From: JAQVYV01 sp964507305
GTDB taxonomy: Bacteria; Bacillota; Clostridia; Saccharofermentanales; UBA5734
Assembly: GCA_964507305.1 (NCBI GenBank)
Contig: CAZDPQ010000101.1
Coordinates: 1-9,331, forward strand
Direction: 5' to 3'
Length of the DNA: 9,331 bases
Part shown: in pieces, positions 6,009 through 9,331 of the stretch
Layout: every line of letters begins with the position of its first letter
How positions within the stretch are numbered: position 1 is the stretch's first letter
Notes under the pieces: generated by a model
Databases searched by the model: none
What the model was told of the DNA's origin: nothing
The model's input: only the letters and a program-made list of their open reading frames with translations
Position numbers and translations under genes: made by a program

Positions 6009-7517
6009 TTGTTCAACCGTCAGGATGTGTATGGAGGGCTGGCTTCAATACGCGCATTCACCCGGTTCGGAGGGATTCGGCTGCGCGCCTATCAGCAGGC
6101 CGCGGTAGAGGCGGTGCTGGGCTCGGTTTTTACGGGGCGGGGAGACTCGCTGGTGGTGATGTTTCCCCGTCAAAGCGGGAAGAACGAGTTACAGGCCCAG
6201 CTTGAGGCGTATCTGCTGGCGGTATACGCCAATCAACCGGCGGAGATCATCAAAGTTTCGCCGACGTGGCGACCCCAGAGCCAGAACGCCATGCGCCGGT
6301 TGGAGCGGGTACTGCAGAGGAATCTGCTCACCCGCCTGCAGTGGCAGCGCGAGAGCGGGTACATCTACCGGGTGGGCGCGGCGCGAATTTACTTCCTCTC
6401 CGCCGCTCCAGAGGCTCACATTGTTGGGGCAACGGCTTCTCTGCTTCTGGAGGTGGATGAGGCCCAGGATGTGAGTGTGGAAAAGTTTGACCGGGAGATT
6501 GCCCCGATGGCGGCTTCGACCCATGCTACGCGGGTTTTCTGGGGCACAGCCTGGACACCCGCCACTCTGCTGGGGCGGGAACTGCGCGCCAGCCAGGCAG
6601 AGGAGCGCGCCGATGGGCGGCGGAGAGTGTTCCGGGTGAACGCTGAGGAAGTGGCGCGTGAGGTTCCGGCCTACCGCCGCCATGTGGAGCAAATGATCGC
6701 CCGGCTGGGGCGGGGGCATCCCTCGATCCGGACGCAGTACTTTTCGGAAGAGATTGAGGCCGAAGGGGGCATGTTCCCGCCGGAGCGGCTGGCCTTGATG
6801 GAGGGAGACCATCCCTGGCAAGAGTCGCCGCAACCCGGGCAGATGATTGCCTTTCTGGTCGACGTGGGCGGCGAAACCCGCGCTCCGGAGGGGGGCGGCG
6901 CGCCGGAAAAAGAGCATGATGCGACAGCGCTGGTGATCGTCTCGGTTGACCTCAGCGCCATGGCCGACCCGGCGTTGCGCGCGCCGCGTTATCGGGTGGT
7001 GCATTTGCGGCAGTGGCATGGAGAAAGCCATGTCCGCCTGTACGCCCAGATTGCCGCGCTGGCTCAGAGCTGGAACGCCCGCCGGGTGGTGCTGGATGCG
7101 ACGGGGATGGGAGAGGGGTTGAGCAGTTTTCTGGAAAAGGCCCTGCCGGGACGGGTGGTGCGCTTCCTTTTTCAGGCGCAGTCGAAAAGCCGCCTGGGAT
7201 TAGGGTTCATTGAGGTGGTGGAGAGCGGGCGGTTCCGCCTGCCGCGTCCGCTTGAGCCGCACGCCGAGGCCCTGGTGGAGCTGTTTCGGGCGCAGTGCCG
7301 GGCGTGCAGGATGCAGCCGGGGGAACGTATGACGCAGGCCATGCGCTGGGGCGTCCCGGAAGGCGCGCGTCACCCCCAATCGGGCGGGCCGCTGCACGAT
7401 GATCTGTTGCTGGCGGCGGCGTTGTGCGCTCACCTGGACAGGCTGGAGTGGCCCACGGGATCGGGAGCGGGGATCATCCAGGGGCGCGACCCGCTGGAAG
7501 AGAAACTTTCGTTTTGA
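6009..7517 (+). CDS. Phage terminase large subunit (packaging ATPase-nuclease)
   Basis: The motor that pumps phage DNA into the prohead and cuts it. Counting from the TTG at 6009 gives 502 residues. ATPase domain: an adenine-binding segment RLRAYQQAAV (24-33); Walker A FPRQSGKN (52-59, Lys58), with Asn where Ser/Thr is usual, a variant I recall from other phage terminases; Walker B LLLEVDEAQ (145-153, D150/E151); coupling motif WGTAW (178-182). The C-terminal RNase H-like nuclease has candidate metal-binding acids D285 (FLVDVGGE), D363 (VVLDATGMGEG) and D464/D465 (GPLHDDLLLAAAL). Asp304 (EHDATAL) follows a Gly/Pro/Glu-rich loop. The start is uncertain: GTG at 5928 would add 27 unconvincing residues, while the strong Shine-Dalgarno at 5998 and the protein's content favour 6009. 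It is followed 27 bases later by the portal gene, the usual order. No inactivating lesion is visible, so the enzyme looks functional. Confidence 0.93.
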   Translation: MFNRQDVYGGLASIRAFTRFGGIRLRAYQQAAVEAVLGSVFTGRGDSLVVMFPRQSGKNELQAQLEAYLLAVYANQPAEIIKVSPTWRPQSQNAMRRLERVLQRNLLTRLQWQRESGYIYRVGAARIYFLSAAPEAHIVGATASLLLEVDEAQDVSVEKFDREIAPMAASTHATRVFWGTAWTPATLLGRELRASQAEERADGRRRVFRVNAEEVAREVPAYRRHVEQMIARLGRGHPSIRTQYFSEEIEAEGGMFPPERLALMEGDHPWQESPQPGQMIAFLVDVGGETRAPEGGGAPEKEHDATALVIVSVDLSAMADPALRAPRYRVVHLRQWHGESHVRLYAQIAALAQSWNARRVVLDATGMGEGLSSFLEKALPGRVVRFLFQAQSKSRLGLGFIEVVESGRFRLPRPLEPHAEALVELFRAQCRACRMQPGERMTQAMRWGVPEGARHPQSGGPLHDDLLLAAALCAHLDRLEWPTGSGAGIIQGRDPLEEKLSF

Positions 7518-7544
7518 GCAGAGGATAAGAGAGGAGGCCCTGGG

Positions 7545-8819
7545 ATGTTGAAACGTCTGTGGCGGCGCTGGATTGAACCGGAAGTTTCGCGCCGGGTGAA
7601 GCTGGCGCTGGCTGAAACGGAGAATACTATCACGGTGGGGTGGCGGCACAACCTGAGCGAACGCGACCGTTTCGACGGCGACCGTGAACAAACCCTGGAG
7701 CTGGCTCTGGAGGCCTGGCGCACCAACCCCCTGGCGCGGCGTATTGTGGAATTGACCACTCAGTATGTGGTAGGAGGCGGCCTGCGCCTGAGGTGCGAGG
7801 ATGAGGCGGGGCAGTCTTTTCTTCAGGATTGGTGGAATCATCCTCTCAACCGGCTGACGATGCAGAGCGCCGAGTGGTGCGATGAGCTGACACGCTCCGG
7901 GGAGTTGTTTCTGTTACTCTCTACCGATGCGGGCGGGATGACCTACGTGCGGGCAGTGCCTGCGGCGCAAATTGCGGAGGTGCATTGCGCCCCACAGGAT
8001 ATTCAACAGGAGCTGGCCTATGTGGAACGCAGAGCAATACCCGGCGAAGACCGAATCTGGCCGGCGCTCCATCTGCTGGATGATCGCCCGGACGATGCGG
8101 GGGTTTTTCAACCGGCCATGTTGCATTACGCGGTCAACCGGCCGGTGGGGGCGCTGCGCGGAGAGAGCGACCTGGCCCCCCTGTTGCGCTGGCTTTCGCG
8201 TTATGCTGGCTGGCTGGAAGACCGCGCCCGCCTTAACCGTTACCGCAACACATTTCTGTTTACGGTGCGTTCCAGCTTTGCCAGTGAGGCCGAGCGACTG
8301 GCGCGACAGCAGGCGCTGGCGGCCAACCCGCCTGCGCCCGGCAGTATTCTGGTCACGGATGCCAGCGAAGAGTGGGGAGTGATCCATCCGCGGCTGGAAA
8401 GCCAGGAAGCCGGAGAGGATGGACTGGCATTGAAGAAGATGATCGCTGCCGGAGCCGGCGTGCCGCTGCATTTTCTGGCTGAGCCGGAGAGCGCCACCCG
8501 CACCACAGCCGAGGCCGCGGGCGGCCCGGCATACCGGAGGCTTGAACAACGCCAGCGCTTTTTCTGCTGGCTGATGGCCGATGTCGCCGAGGCGGCCCTG
8601 CGGCGCTGGCAATGGGTGCAGGGATTGCCGGTGCGCGGCGGGACGGTGCGTGTGGAGGCGGCTGATCTTTCGGCGAGGGATAACGCTTCGCTGGCGGGGG
8701 CGCTTGCCGCCGCGGTGCGCGCTCTGTTGCCCCTCTGGGAGCACAAACTGATCGACGCTGACGAATTGCTACGCCTGGTGTATCGTTTTGCCGGAGAAAC
8801 CGGAAAGAGCCGCGGTTGA
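7545..8819 (+). CDS. Phage portal protein
   Basis: A 424-residue portal protein, the dodecameric ring at one capsid vertex through which the terminase threads DNA and to which the tail attaches. Family signs are AWRTNPLARRIVELTTQYVVGGG (57-79), the early helix of portals; a hydrophobic strand LTRSGELFLLLS (115-126); HYAVNRPVGALRGESDLAPLL (194-214), the wing-stem transition signature; and KKMIAAGAGVPLHFLAEPE followed by TTAEAAGG and a Gln/Arg-rich helix (about 303-345). It is somewhat shorter than many portals (often 450-550) but appears complete. The start ATG has GAGGAGG (7531-7537) 7 bases upstream. Tight spacing to the terminase before and the protease after indicates one transcript. Confidence 0.9.
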   Translation: MLKRLWRRWIEPEVSRRVKLALAETENTITVGWRHNLSERDRFDGDREQTLELALEAWRTNPLARRIVELTTQYVVGGGLRLRCEDEAGQSFLQDWWNHPLNRLTMQSAEWCDELTRSGELFLLLSTDAGGMTYVRAVPAAQIAEVHCAPQDIQQELAYVERRAIPGEDRIWPALHLLDDRPDDAGVFQPAMLHYAVNRPVGALRGESDLAPLLRWLSRYAGWLEDRARLNRYRNTFLFTVRSSFASEAERLARQQALAANPPAPGSILVTDASEEWGVIHPRLESQEAGEDGLALKKMIAAGAGVPLHFLAEPESATRTTAEAAGGPAYRRLEQRQRFFCWLMADVAEAALRRWQWVQGLPVRGGTVRVEAADLSARDNASLAGALAAAVRALLPLWEHKLIDADELLRLVYRFAGETGKSRG

Positions 8820-8860
8820 GGGGGCGATGGACTGGCGTTCGAATCCTGTTCATTCTAATC

Positions 8861-8871
8861 AAGGAGGTGAT
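8861..8871 (+). promoter_or_regulatory. Near-perfect Shine-Dalgarno of the capsid protease gene
   Basis: AAGGAGGTGAT is complementary to 11 consecutive bases of the usual 16S rRNA 3' end and sits directly before the ATG at 8872. It decides this start over the in-frame ATG at 8827, which would add 15 residues and has only a weak, badly spaced GAGGGGG. Confidence 0.8.
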
Positions 8872-9331
8872 ATGCAAGATGATGAGATTCCGGAAGGGGC
8901 GCTGCGTGTGTGTTTGGCTGCCGAAGGGCAGGTGGGCGCGCAGGGCGAGTTTGAAGTGCTGGCGATTACCGCCGGAGAAGGCAATGGCTGGGTGTTCCCG
9001 GAGGCAGCATTGCGGCAGTCGCTGGCGCTGTGGGAAGGGGTGGAGGTTTTCATTGACCATGCGGAGCAGACGCGCAGCGTACGAGACCTGGCGGGGGTGT
9101 GCGCTGCGCCGCGCTGGGACACAGCGGCAGGCGGGGTGCGGGTGCGCCTGCGCGCGGTGGGGCCTTCGGCGGAATTGCTCCGCGAGGTGGGCCGGCAAAT
9201 GCTGGCGGTGGGGGAACCTCTCCCGCGGGTCGGTTTCTCGGCAGATGTGGCATTCACGGCCAGGGGACGTGAGGTGCAGGAGATCGTGCGGGTGTATTCG
9301 CTCGATCTGGTGTTCAATCCGGCGCGCGGCG
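8872..9331 (+). CDS. Phage prohead (capsid maturation) protease, 3' end missing
   Basis: The first 153 residues of a protein running off the window. It resembles HK97/herpes-type prohead serine proteases, which cleave scaffold and capsid protein during head maturation. Visible features are an N-terminal beta strand with GEFEVLAITAGEGNGWVFP and VEVFIDHAEQTRSVRDLAGV, where His63 is the candidate catalytic His. GVRVRLRAVGPSAELLREVG follows, then PRVGFSADVAFTARG, where Ser123 is the candidate nucleophile. The last visible part is VRVYSLDLVFNPARGG-like, matching the conserved end of the protease core. Position directly after the portal gene is the standard place for this enzyme. A major capsid gene should follow outside the window. 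The catalytic assignments are inferred from motif resemblance, and a fused scaffold domain may lie in the missing part. Confidence 0.8.
   Translation, partial: MQDDEIPEGALRVCLAAEGQVGAQGEFEVLAITAGEGNGWVFPEAALRQSLALWEGVEVFIDHAEQTRSVRDLAGVCAAPRWDTAAGGVRVRLRAVGPSAELLREVGRQMLAVGEPLPRVGFSADVAFTARGREVQEIVRVYSLDLVFNPARG

Noticed and set aside
5791..6108. 105-codon frame starting at an ATGA overlap with the small phage gene
   Set aside because: The overlap is attractive, but the translation is rich in Trp, His, Cys and Pro and looks random. It runs into the terminase coding region out of frame and has no recognisable motif.
5810..6205. 131-codon frame in the gap before the terminase
   Set aside because: It overlaps the terminase out of frame through the start of its ATPase domain, with no motif and no ribosome-binding site.
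8353..9198. Long minus-strand frame opposite portal and protease
   Set aside because: Antisense shadow of two genes with clear phage motifs; Pro/Arg/Ser-rich translation without domains.

Overview
The window looks like chromosomal DNA from a GC-rich bacterium. The best guess is a member of the Chloroflexota (Anaerolineae-like). This rests on three impressions: a secreted beta-helix protein of the 'choice-of-anchor Q' style ending in an LPLV-type tail, a HerA-like ATPase with a coiled-coil hairpin, and a terminase that resembles ones I recall from that phylum. No rRNA or marker gene settles the taxonomy.

Left part (1-2198, + strand). The end of a ybaB/ebfC nucleoid-protein gene overlaps recR by one base, the classic recombination-repair pair. 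It is followed by a secreted right-handed beta-helix protein whose coding strand is full of G-runs. Middle part (2195-5266, - strand). A two-gene operon encodes a single-pass membrane protein with an Ig-like outer domain, then an 837-residue HerA/FtsK-type ATPase with a long coiled-coil hairpin. The ATPase gene meets the beta-helix gene tail to tail, with interleaved stop codons.

Right part (5453-9331, + strand). This is a tailed-phage head and DNA-packaging operon: a small helical protein in the small-terminase position, large terminase, portal, and a capsid maturation protease cut by the window end. A compact intergenic region (5267-5452) separates it from the host operon. That region carries divergent candidate promoters and two dyad-symmetric elements that look like operators for the phage genes. 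No integrase, repressor, tRNA or attachment repeat is visible on this side. The cluster could therefore be one arm of a prophage, a decayed prophage, or a domesticated (gene-transfer-agent-like) packaging cassette; the window alone cannot decide.

Within the phage operon, about 214 bases between the small gene and the terminase lack convincing long coding sequence. They contain a possible 37-codon mini-ORF and a strong Shine-Dalgarno that points to a TTG start for the terminase.
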